NCBI GenBank assembly: GCA_013362835.1
Contig: JABFVJ010000474.1
Coordinates: 1 to 26,747, forward strand
Length of the DNA stretch: 26,747 nucleotides
Direction: 5' to 3'
Origin: Nonomuraea sp.
GTDB lineage: Bacteria > Actinomycetota > Actinomycetes > Streptosporangiales > Streptosporangiaceae
Both the position numbers and the translations under genes were made by a program. Positions 9,116 to 15,965 of this stretch are shown one piece after another (position 1 is the stretch's first letter; each line of letters starts with the position of its first letter). Below the pieces are notes generated by a model. That model had not been told where the DNA came from and ran no database searches. It was given only the letters and a program-made list of their open reading frames with translations.

Positions 9116-10393
9116 ATGACAACTCTGCTGATCAAGAACGGCACCGTCATCGACACCGAGCCGCAGCCCGTGGTGCTCGGCCGGGCCGACGTACGCGTCG
9201 AGGACGGCGTGATCGCCGAAGTGGGCCCCGGCCTGCCCGACGTGCCGGGCGCCGAGGTGATCGACGCGACCGGGCGGATCGTGCTGCCCGGGTTCGTCGA
9301 CACCCACCGGCACACCTGGCAGGCGGGCATCAGGGCGGTCGCCCCCGACGTCACCTTCGACGGCTACCTGCGCCGCGTACTCAACGAGCTGGCCCCCGCC
9401 TACGGCCCCGCCGACGTGCACGCCGGAAACCTCGCGGGCGCCCTGGAATGCCTCGACACCGGCGTCACCACGCTGCTCGACTGGTCCCACGTCCAGTTCT
9501 CGCCCGCCCACACCGAGGCCGCCGTGCGCGCGCTGCGCGAGTCCGGCATCAGGGCCGTCTTCGGCTACTGCCACGGCGGCGACCCGGCCGCGCTCGTCCG
9601 CGAGGGCCGCCGCGTCCACGACGAGCACTTCGGGACGGGCGGCGGCCTGGTCACCATGGTCGTGGCCGCGCTCGGGCCGGAGATCGTGGACGAGGAGCAC
9701 GCGCTGGCCGAATGGCGCCTGGCCCGCGAGCTCGACCTGCCGGTCACCGCCCACATGGGCGGCCACGGCCCGGAGAGCGCCGAGCGCGGGCTCGCGTTCC
9801 TGGAGGCGCACGGGCTGCTCGGCCCCCGCACCACGTACGTGCACGCCAACCACTACACCGACGAGGCGTTCAAGCGCGTCGCGGGCAGCGGGGGCAGCGT
9901 GTCGGTCTCGCCGGTCGACGAGATGACGCTCGGGATCGGTTACCCGGTCTCCGGGCGGGCCAGGGCGGCGGGGATCGCGACCGGGCTCGGCATCGACACC
10001 GTGACGTGCGCGCCGGGTGACATGTTCAGCCTGATGCGGGCGGCCTACCTGCTGGAGCGCGGCAGGCCGGGCGGCGCCGGGACGGGGTTCACCACGCGCG
10101 ACGTGCTGCGGATGGCCACGATCGAGGGGGCCGAGGTGGTGGGGCTCGGCGACGTCGTCGGGTCGCTGCGGCCGGGCAAGCAGGCCGACGTGGTGCTGCT
10201 GCGTACCGACACGCTCGGCATGGCGGCGGCGCACGACCCGATCGGCGCCGTCGTGCTGAACGCGGACCCAAGCGCGGTGGAAACAGTGCTGGTCGGAGGG
10301 CGTGTCGTCAAGCGAGCTGGGCAGATGATCCACCATGACCTGGCGGCGGTCCTCGCGTCGCTGACAGAATCGGCCGGCACTGTGACGAGGTGA
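9116..10393 (+). CDS. Amidohydrolase-superfamily hydrolase/deaminase (TRZ/ATZ-like)
   Basis: A 425-residue metal-dependent hydrolase with the composite fold: an N-terminal beta-sandwich (NGTVIDTEPQ, VEDGVIAEVG), a TIM barrel, and the C-terminal strand return (GSLRPGKQADVVLLR, VLVGGRVVKRAGQM). Metal ligands inferred by position are H64 and H66 (DTHRH), H213 (AHMGG), H243 or H246 (VHANH) and D294 (GIDTV). Relatives deaminate or dechlorinate ring nitrogen compounds such as guanine analogues, S-adenosylhomocysteine-type substrates and s-triazines. The usual Glu three residues after the third histidine (HxxE) is Gly216 here, so the exact reaction is uncertain. The ATG at 9116 gives the standard family start; longer upstream frame would run through the MarR gene. 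Control by the divergent MarR protein is likely. Confidence 0.85.
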   Translation: MTTLLIKNGTVIDTEPQPVVLGRADVRVEDGVIAEVGPGLPDVPGAEVIDATGRIVLPGFVDTHRHTWQAGIRAVAPDVTFDGYLRRVLNELAPAYGPADVHAGNLAGALECLDTGVTTLLDWSHVQFSPAHTEAAVRALRESGIRAVFGYCHGGDPAALVREGRRVHDEHFGTGGGLVTMVVAALGPEIVDEEHALAEWRLARELDLPVTAHMGGHGPESAERGLAFLEAHGLLGPRTTYVHANHYTDEAFKRVAGSGGSVSVSPVDEMTLGIGYPVSGRARAAGIATGLGIDTVTCAPGDMFSLMRAAYLLERGRPGGAGTGFTTRDVLRMATIEGAEVVGLGDVVGSLRPGKQADVVLLRTDTLGMAAAHDPIGAVVLNADPSAVETVLVGGRVVKRAGQMIHHDLAAVLASLTESAGTVTR

Positions 10394-10399
10394 TCATCA

Positions 10400-10414
10400 C
10401 CTCCGGGCCGGAGG
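10400..10414 (+). promoter_or_regulatory. Hairpin covering a possible BrkB ribosome-binding site
   Basis: CCTCCG and CGGAGG pair around GGC, hiding a GGAGG that lies 12 bases before the BrkB ATG. A second purine run, AGGGG at 10418-10422, stays free. It may tune translation or simply be a weak terminator after the amidohydrolase. Confidence 0.3.
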
Positions 10415-10426
10415 CGTAGGGGCGTG

Positions 10427-11437
10427 ATGGCGAGTCTGACCGAGCGGATCGAGTCGGCGAAGCACTGGGGCAGGGTGACGCTCGACCACTGGCGGGTGCG
10501 CCGGCTCTGGATCGACCACCTGGTCAGGGCCGTACGCCGCTACCAGCTCCAGTACGGCGACCGGCTGGCGGGCTCGGTCACCTACTTCGCCTTCCTGTCC
10601 TTCTTCCCGCTGCTCGCCCTCGGCTACGCGGTGCTCGGCTACACCCTCGACGCCAGCAGCGCCACCAGGACGGCCCTGGAGGCCGCCATCGTCGAGCGGC
10701 TGCCCGGCATCGGGACCGACCTGAACCTGGAGCAGATCGCGAGCGCCAGGACCACCGCCGGGATCATCGGCCTGCTCGGCCTCCTCTACGCCGGCCTCGG
10801 CGCCATGGACGCCCTGCGCTCGGCGCTGCGCGAGATGTCGATGACCACGGTCCCGCCGCCGAACTACTTCCTCGGCAAGCTGCGCGACCTGATCTCGGTC
10901 GTCCTGCTCGGGGCCACGCTGATCTCGTCCGTGCTGATCTCGGGTGCCGCGACGACGCTCACGGACAAGGCCCTCGACGCCGTCTTCGGCGACGAGTCGA
11001 TGCTCAGCACGGTGGGATTCCGGATCTTCGTGGTGGTCGCGAGCCTCGTGGCCGACTGGCTGCTGTTCGTGATCCTGCTCGGCTGGGTGGCCAAGCCCGC
11101 CGAGCCGTTCACGGCCATCCTCAGGGGCGCGCTGCTCGGCGCGATCGGGTTCGGGCTGCTCAAGCAGGTGGCGAGCCTGCTGCTCAGCACCACGCTCGGC
11201 AACCCGGTCTACGGCACGTTCGCCGCCATCGTCGGGCTGCTGGTCTGGATGAACTTCTCCGCCAGGCTCGTGCTGTTCTCGGCGGCGTGGACGTCGACCA
11301 TCGGGCTCTGCCCGCCGCCGTCCCCGTCGCCGATCCCGTCGAACGGCATCCCGCTGGAGGTGCCGGCGGCCGAGCCGCCCCCGCCCTCGGGCCCCGAGTG
11401 CAAGGGCGCGACCCCGCCTCCGACGTCAGAGCCGTGA
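10427..11437 (+). CDS. YihY/BrkB-family inner-membrane protein
   Basis: A 336-residue integral membrane protein of the BrkB/YihY (UPF0761) family. After a basic amphipathic N-terminus comes the family's conserved entry GDRLAGSVTYFAFLSFFPLLAL (~45-66), then about six hydrophobic segments, with GNPVYGTFAAIVGLLVWMNFSARLVLFSAAWT near the last helix. The tail is a Pro/Ser-rich cytoplasmic or exposed extension that ends shortly after one Cys. The name 'virulence factor BrkB' and old RNase BN labels do not establish function; it may be a transporter. The ATG at 10427 follows a GTG three bases earlier; ATG is preferred on spacing from AGGGG. It starts 33 bases after the amidohydrolase, so readthrough is possible. 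Its last 12 bases overlap the end of the convergent carboxypeptidase gene. Confidence 0.87.
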   Translation: MASLTERIESAKHWGRVTLDHWRVRRLWIDHLVRAVRRYQLQYGDRLAGSVTYFAFLSFFPLLALGYAVLGYTLDASSATRTALEAAIVERLPGIGTDLNLEQIASARTTAGIIGLLGLLYAGLGAMDALRSALREMSMTTVPPPNYFLGKLRDLISVVLLGATLISSVLISGAATTLTDKALDAVFGDESMLSTVGFRIFVVVASLVADWLLFVILLGWVAKPAEPFTAILRGALLGAIGFGLLKQVASLLLSTTLGNPVYGTFAAIVGLLVWMNFSARLVLFSAAWTSTIGLCPPPSPSPIPSNGIPLEVPAAEPPPPSGPECKGATPPPTSEP

Positions 11438-12535
11438 CCTGCCGCGCTTGCGGCGGATGCCGTAGCCGAGCCAGAGCAGGCCGAACAGCAGCCCGCCGCC
11501 GATCACCACCGACCCGACCGTACGGCTGGTGTCGGTCTGCTTCGAGGCCGCCGTGTCCAGCAGCGGCGGCTGGGCGGCGGGCGTCACCTTCGACAGCGGC
11601 GCCGAGCCCACCGGCGCGGCCTGCGGCTCGGGGACCGGGTCGACGAGTTGCCCGACCGGTGTGACCTTGCCCCTGACCGAGAAGCCCCAGTCGAGCAGCT
11701 TGGCCACCTCGTCCCAGAAGTAGCCCTCGTGCCGCATGATCGTGACGATGACCGTGTGGCCGCCCCGGGTGGCCGCGCCGACGAAGCTGCCCTGCGCCTT
11801 CGAGGTCCAGCCGTTCTTGACGCCGATCATGCCCTGGTAGCGCCAGAGCAGCTTGTTGTGGTTGCTGATCTCGTAGTAGTTCTTGGGCGCCGGACACTTG
11901 GCGGTCTTTGTACTGATATATCGCCGGAAATCGGGGTTGGCGAGGCCGGCCCGCGCGATCAGCGCCAGGTCGTACGCCGAGCTGCTCTGCCCCGGCTTGT
12001 CCAGCCCGCTCGGCGTCTTCGCCACCGTGTCGTAGGCCTGCAACCGCTTGGCTTCGGCGTTCATGTCGCGCATGGTCTGCGGCACGCCGCCGTTCGTCTC
12101 GGCGAGCGCCATGGCCGCGTCGTTGCCCGAGGACATCATCAGCGCCCTGAACAGGTCGTCCACCTTGTACGTCATCTTCGGCGTCAGCCCGACCGCCGTG
12201 CCCTCCTGGTTGCAGGCGTTCTGGCTCGGCCGGACCTTGCGGTTCCTGTCGAGCTTCGGCAGGAGCGTGAGGGCGGTGAGCGTCTTCAGGGTGCTCGCGG
12301 GCAGGTAGCGCCCGTGCGCGTCCTTGGCGGCCAGCACCTGCCCCGTCTCCACGTCCGCGATGACGTACGAAGTAGCCTTGCTCTTGGGCGGCGCCTTGAC
12401 GCCCTCGGGAAGCACCAATCCACGGCTCCCCAGCGCGTCACCGCCTACCGGTGTCGTCGGTGCGGCGGTGGCGGTCCCGCTCGTGAGCGTGACCGCGGCG
12501 AGAAGTGCCGTAATCGGCACAAATTTCGTCCACAT
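11426..12535 (-). CDS. D-alanyl-D-alanine carboxypeptidase (PBP5-type, S11)
   Basis: Trims the terminal D-Ala from peptidoglycan stem pentapeptides outside the membrane. A 369-residue precursor with a signal peptide (MWTKFVPITALLAAVTLTSG, cleavage probably after ATAA near residue 25). The penicilloyl-serine motifs are SxxK at 81-84 (STLK), SxN at 136-138 (SGN) and KNG at 240-242 in place of the more common KTG. A disordered Pro-rich stretch leads to a C-terminal helix (VGSVVIGGGLLFGLLWLGYGI) and an Arg/Lys tail, so it is anchored at the C-terminus. Two exported cysteines (108, 214) could form a disulfide. The start at 12535 places the signal peptide correctly; the frame runs upstream without coding character. 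There is no Shine-Dalgarno sequence; TACGCT nine bases before the ATG may be a -10. Confidence 0.93.
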   Translation of the reverse strand: MWTKFVPITALLAAVTLTSGTATAAPTTPVGGDALGSRGLVLPEGVKAPPKSKATSYVIADVETGQVLAAKDAHGRYLPASTLKTLTALTLLPKLDRNRKVRPSQNACNQEGTAVGLTPKMTYKVDDLFRALMMSSGNDAAMALAETNGGVPQTMRDMNAEAKRLQAYDTVAKTPSGLDKPGQSSSAYDLALIARAGLANPDFRRYISTKTAKCPAPKNYYEISNHNKLLWRYQGMIGVKNGWTSKAQGSFVGAATRGGHTVIVTIMRHEGYFWDEVAKLLDWGFSVRGKVTPVGQLVDPVPEPQAAPVGSAPLSKVTPAAQPPLLDTAASKQTDTSRTVGSVVIGGGLLFGLLWLGYGIRRKRGRSRL

Positions 12536-12618
12536 GGCGGTCTCAGCGTAGCTCCGTGTGAATGCCCATGTGGCGACACATTCCCGGGTGATCCGCCTTC
12601 GATACTGGAGAGATGACC

Positions 12619-12843
12619 ATGTCACCAAAGATCGCCGGATTCCTCGTCATCCTCGGCGTGTTCATGATCGTGGAGTGGATCAACCTGGGGTTTAACTTGG
12701 CCGACGGGCATCCGACCGGCTTCTATGTCGTGCACGGCATCCTGATCGTGGTCAACGTGATCCTCGGTCTGGTGCTCGCCGGCATCGGCTGGCGCGGCCT
12801 GCGGCAGGCGGGCGTCAGGCGCCGCAGAGCAGGCGCCGAGTGA
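12619..12843 (+). CDS. Small two-helix membrane protein, unknown function
   Basis: A 74-residue protein with two hydrophobic helices (about 6-26 and 36-58) joined by a short polar loop (NLADGHPTG) and ending in a basic RxxGVRRRR tail, so both termini are probably cytoplasmic. GGAGAG at 12607-12612 lies six bases before the ATG at 12619; another ATG at 12613 abuts that site, so I take the later one. It is divergent from the carboxypeptidase gene. Its last 29 bases overlap the end of the ligase gene on the other strand. No family name is recognised; similar small membrane proteins are common in actinomycete genomes. Confidence 0.75.
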   Translation: MSPKIAGFLVILGVFMIVEWINLGFNLADGHPTGFYVVHGILIVVNVILGLVLAGIGWRGLRQAGVRRRRAGAE

Positions 12844-14248
12844 GCGCGTGCAGCTCGTCGGCCTCCTCACGCGTGTTCCCGATCGTGGTGAAGCCCAGCT
12901 TCCCGTGCTCGGGGATCGCGCCGAGCAGGTGGAAGACGTTCCCGGTACGCCGCTCGGCGTCGAAGCCGATGCCGAGCCGCGTGGCCGTGCGCATCACCTC
13001 TCCTGGCGAGCGGCCGCGCAGGCAGGACGAGGCGCAGTTGTCGGTCGCGGTGTAGAACTTCGGCTGGTCCCCGCACATGAGCAGGCCGGTGTCCGGGTCG
13101 TACGTCGCCCCCGTCGTCAGCACCACGGCCCCGTACGGGTGCGTGGTGCCGCCGATCCTGAGGTTGATCTCGCACAGCAGCGCGGCGTACCCGGCGTCGG
13201 CCTTGAGGGCGAAGAAGTCCATGCCGAACAGCCCGACCACGCCGCGCCCCGCGAGCACGCCGGCGATCCGCGCCGCCGACTCGCCCACCTCGCGCCGGTA
13301 CTCCGGGGCCGCGGGGAACGTGCAGCCCTGGTAGACGTCGCTGTTGGCGCCGCCGAGCACCTGGTCGTGGGTGGCGAGCACCTGGGCCTCGCCGCCCGGG
13401 GTGATTCGGGCCAGGGCGCTCGGGTAGTAGAGCGGGCGATGCTCGATGAACTCCTCCACCACCCCGCCGCGCTCCCGGATCTTGGCCGTGAAGCTGGTCC
13501 AGGTCTCGCCGGCCGCCGAAAATCTGGTGAGCGAGCGGTCGCTCTTGCTGACGATGACGTTCCCGAGCCCCGAGTAGCCGTCGTTGAGCTTGACGATCAC
13601 CCGCTCGCCCGGCAGCGAGTCGATGGCCTCCTCGATCTCCACGACGCTTCTGATGTCGGCGAAGCCGCGGGCCATCGGCACCCCGGCCTCGTGGCCGACC
13701 TCGCGCGCGCCGCTCTTGGAGCCGTAGTAGGCGAGCGAGGTCGCGGGGCCGTAGAGGGGAACGTTCAGTGACGCGGCGAGCTCCTCCTCGGTCTCGCTGA
13801 GGACGAACGGCACCAGCCAGGCGTCGTCGGAACCGATGGCCGACCGTATCCGCTCCACGACGTCCGGGCGGCGCAGCAGGGTCCTGGTGAGCGGCTGCGA
13901 CCAGGGCTCATCGAGGCTGATGAGCTGCAGGCGCTTGGCGGCGTCCTCCGGGTCGGGAAGGAAGCCGAGGTAGTACTCGACGATGTCGGGGTCGATCGGC
14001 GCGGAGGAGAGGTAGACCACCTTGACGCCGGGCTCGCGGAGCGTCAGGAGCAGGAAGAGCAGGCGCTCCTCGTACGATCTGGCCGCGGTGATGCGGCGCA
14101 GCTCGTCCTGCGGAAGGGAGAGCGAGGGCACGACCACCAGGGTCCCCTCGCTCGGCTCGAAGATGCTCAACCCGGCATACTTCTCCCCGAACGGGATATT
14201 AGTGATCATATTGCGAGTGAAACACGCATTCTTCCCAAATGCAGCCAT
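12815..14248 (-). CDS. ATP-grasp peptide ligase, PGM1-related, with preATP-grasp domain
   Basis: A cytosolic ATP-dependent carboxylate-amine ligase of about 477 residues. The N-terminal part (VVVPSLSLPQDELRRITAA, then VVYLSSAPIDPDIVEYYLGFLP) is the preATP-grasp region typical of PGM1-related proteins. The ATP-grasp core includes VIVKLNDGYSGLGNVIV, VVEEFIEHRP, GLFGMDFFAL and the metal-binding CEINLRIGGTTHP. The Cys-containing C-terminal region (TDNCASSCLRGRSPGEV) resembles the PGM1 C-terminal domain. In pheganomycin synthesis PGM1 joins a non-protein amino acid to a ribosomally made peptide; here no precursor or partner enzyme is evident, so substrates are unknown. The start is uncertain: ATG 14248 (leaderless-like, with CTGTCA/GACACT upstream) or ATG 14209. 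Its 3' end overlaps the small membrane gene. Confidence 0.8.
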   Translation of the reverse strand: MAAFGKNACFTRNMITNIPFGEKYAGLSIFEPSEGTLVVVPSLSLPQDELRRITAARSYEERLLFLLLTLREPGVKVVYLSSAPIDPDIVEYYLGFLPDPEDAAKRLQLISLDEPWSQPLTRTLLRRPDVVERIRSAIGSDDAWLVPFVLSETEEELAASLNVPLYGPATSLAYYGSKSGAREVGHEAGVPMARGFADIRSVVEIEEAIDSLPGERVIVKLNDGYSGLGNVIVSKSDRSLTRFSAAGETWTSFTAKIRERGGVVEEFIEHRPLYYPSALARITPGGEAQVLATHDQVLGGANSDVYQGCTFPAAPEYRREVGESAARIAGVLAGRGVVGLFGMDFFALKADAGYAALLCEINLRIGGTTHPYGAVVLTTGATYDPDTGLLMCGDQPKFYTATDNCASSCLRGRSPGEVMRTATRLGIGFDAERRTGNVFHLLGAIPEHGKLGFTTIGNTREEADELHALTRRLLCGA

Positions 14249-14254
14249 CGCTGA

Positions 14255-14283
14255 AGTGTCATGACCATGACAGAAGGTGACAG
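14255..14283 (-). promoter_or_regulatory. Candidate promoter of the ATP-grasp ligase gene
   Basis: On the minus strand CTGTCA (14283-14278) and GACACT (14260-14255) are 17 bases apart, and the ATG at 14248 lies six bases after the -10. The match to consensus is moderate, but the geometry fits a leaderless transcript. Confidence 0.4.
14257..14272. promoter_or_regulatory. 16-bp palindrome in the ligase promoter
   Basis: TGTCATG and CATGACA flank a central AC, a perfect 7-2-7 dyad. It overlaps the proposed -10 and spacer, so a dimeric regulator bound here would repress. No regulator gene adjoins it. Confidence 0.5.
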
Positions 14284-14639
14284 GATTCGAAATCGCGGAG
14301 CACGTTTGGAAGTGGCGACATCGGGTCACCATCTAATGATCCCTTGTGACTATTTCCGGATCAGGTGGACGTGCGCGGAACGTGACCACCTGCGGTTACG
14401 GACATGCCGTCGGGCAACTTTTGGTGCATCTGTCGGCGGGTGGTCGTACGGGAGCGATAAAGTCGGAACATCGCCATCGGGCTCACGGCCGACCGCCGTG
14501 CACCCGCTCTGCTGCGACCGATAACGCGAACCCGCGCTGACGATCTCGCACCCCGAAACCTCCGGGCGTGGCATGTGATTCGCCGAGCGGCCTCCTCGAT
14601 CGGGTGGCCGCCGCGGGATGGACGAATATGGAGAGCGTG
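14284..14639. other. Non-coding gap upstream of ligase and M20 genes
   Basis: The part near the ligase is less GC-rich than its surroundings. It holds a strong imperfect hairpin (CAGGTGG 14362-14368 with CCACCTG 14386-14392, extended by ACGT/ACGT inside) and presumably the divergent promoters. Short frames exist on both strands, but none has a ribosome-binding site or convincing composition. No precursor peptide with a repeated core is visible. Confidence 0.5.
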
Positions 14640-14708
14640 ATGAGCCGGCGTCGATTTCTCGGACGCCCGGCTCGGACGAGATGGATGGTGACCTATGCGG
14701 GGACGTGA
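14640..14708 (+). CDS. Possible 22-residue leader ORF coupled to the M20 gene
   Basis: An ATG preceded four bases earlier by GGAGAG (14630-14635) opens a 22-codon frame beginning MSRRRFLGR and ending VTYAGT. It terminates 14 bases inside the next gene, whose own ribosome-binding site is poor. This arrangement suits translational coupling: ribosomes ending here could restart at the M20 ATG. The good Shine-Dalgarno sequence and the overlap are seen; the role is inferred, and chance is possible. Confidence 0.35.
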   Translation: MSRRRFLGRPARTRWMVTYAGT

Positions 14709-15918
14709 GCTGCGGGGGGAACTCGACGCGTTCCTGGCGGAGACCGAACAGGATCTGGTGGCGTTCCGTCGCGACCTCCACATGCACCCTGAGCTGGCCT
14801 TCGCCGAATTCCGCACGACCCAGCGCATCGCCGACCGGCTCACCGCCGCCGGGCTCGCCCCGACGGTGCTGCCGCGCGGCACCGGCCTCCTGTGCGACGT
14901 CGGCAACGGCGACGGTCCCACCGTGGCGCTGCGCGCCGACATCGACGCGCTGCCGCTCCAGGACGAGAAGGACGCGCCCTACCGCTCGATCGTCCCCGGC
15001 GCCTGCCATGCCTGCGGCCACGACGTGCACACCGCCGTCCTGCTCGGCACCTCGATCTTCCTGGCCCAGCAGGCCGCCGCCGGGCTGCTGCCGGGCCGGG
15101 TGCGCCTGATCTTCCAGCCCGCCGAGGAGCTGCCGGGCGGCGCGCTCGACGTCATGGCCAACGGCGGCCTCAACGGCGTCGACCGCATCTTCGGGCTCCA
15201 CTGCGACCCGCGCGTCGACGTCGGCCAGCTCGGGCTCAGGTCCGGCCCGATCACCTCCGCCTGCGACCGGATCACCATCAGGGTCTCCGGCCCCGGCGGC
15301 CACACCGCCCGTCCCCACCTGACGGCCGACCTGGTCTTCGCGCTGGCCAAGATCCTCACCGAGCTGCCCGCCGGGCTCTCCCGCCGGGTCGACCCGCGCT
15401 CCTCGCTCAGCCTCGTCTGGGGCCGCGTCGAGGCGGGCTCGGCGGCCAACGCCATCCCCGACGAGGGCATCGCCGAAGGCACGATCCGCTGCCTCGACGA
15501 GGACGCCTGGCACGCCGCGCCCGACCTGATCAAGACCCTCCTGGAGTCCGTCGCCGCCGCCTACGGCGTCGAGGCCGTGATGGAGTACACGCGCGGGGTG
15601 CCGCCCGTCGTCAACGACGAGGTCAGCGTCGAGATGCTGGCCGAGGCGGCCGAGCGGGCCCTCGGCGCGGGCGCCGTGGTGCCGACCCAGCAGTCGCTCG
15701 GCGGCGAGGACTTCGCCTGGTACCTCGAGTCGATCCCCGGCGCGTTCGCCCGGCTCGGCACGCGTTCGCCCGACGGGGTGACGTACGACATCCACCAGGG
15801 CACGTTCGACGTCGACGAGAAGGCGATCGCGATGGGCGTGCGGGTGATGGCGACCACGGCGCTGACCGCGCTGTGGGACGTCGGCCCGCTCGACTCGATG
15901 AGCACCGCCCTCGCCTGA
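14695..15918 (+). CDS. M20D-family metallo-aminoacylase/amidohydrolase (hippurate-hydrolase-like)
   Basis: A 407-residue di-metal hydrolase of the M20 family, subgroup of hippurate, indole-acetyl-amino-acid and N-acyl-amino-acid hydrolases; it cleaves an amide to release an amino acid, presumably in the cytosol since there is no signal peptide. The N-terminal DLHMHPELAFAE (27-38) is diagnostic. Metal ligands by position are C107 and H109 (HACGHDVH), E144/E145 (PAEE), H169 (GLHC) and the late His of DIHQGTF. A central dimerisation lid (SGPGGHTARPHLTADLVFALAKI) is present. The first metal motif reads PGACHACGHD, where most relatives have MHACGHD. The start at 14695 has only a weak ribosome-binding site, and a 22-residue leader ORF overlaps it. 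The substrate is not known. Confidence 0.9.
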   Translation: MRGRELRGELDAFLAETEQDLVAFRRDLHMHPELAFAEFRTTQRIADRLTAAGLAPTVLPRGTGLLCDVGNGDGPTVALRADIDALPLQDEKDAPYRSIVPGACHACGHDVHTAVLLGTSIFLAQQAAAGLLPGRVRLIFQPAEELPGGALDVMANGGLNGVDRIFGLHCDPRVDVGQLGLRSGPITSACDRITIRVSGPGGHTARPHLTADLVFALAKILTELPAGLSRRVDPRSSLSLVWGRVEAGSAANAIPDEGIAEGTIRCLDEDAWHAAPDLIKTLLESVAAAYGVEAVMEYTRGVPPVVNDEVSVEMLAEAAERALGAGAVVPTQQSLGGEDFAWYLESIPGAFARLGTRSPDGVTYDIHQGTFDVDEKAIAMGVRVMATTALTALWDVGPLDSMSTALA

Positions 15919-15926
15919 CCGGCCAC

Positions 15927-15961
15927 CCGACGGCCCGCCGCGTCGCGCGGCGGGCCGTCGG
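15927..15961. terminator. Bidirectional terminator between M20 and dipeptidyl-peptidase genes
   Basis: Bases 15927-15942 pair perfectly with 15946-15961 around the loop TCG, giving a 16-bp all-Watson-Crick stem. It sits between convergent stops at 15918 and 15966. This is the strongest hairpin I see in the window. Confidence 0.85.
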
Positions 15962-15965
15962 CGGG

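Noticed and set aside
14361..14474. Short minus-strand frame (MAMFRLYRSR... to ...HVPRTST) as a precursor peptide for the ATP-grasp ligase
   Set aside because: Position upstream of the ligase is attractive, but there is no ribosome-binding site, no repeated or recognisable core, and it crosses a strong hairpin.
14261..14524. Plus-strand 87-codon frame starting MTMTEGDRIRNRG
   Set aside because: It starts inside the proposed ligase operator, lacks a ribosome-binding site and has Cys/Arg/Ser-rich, non-coding-like composition.
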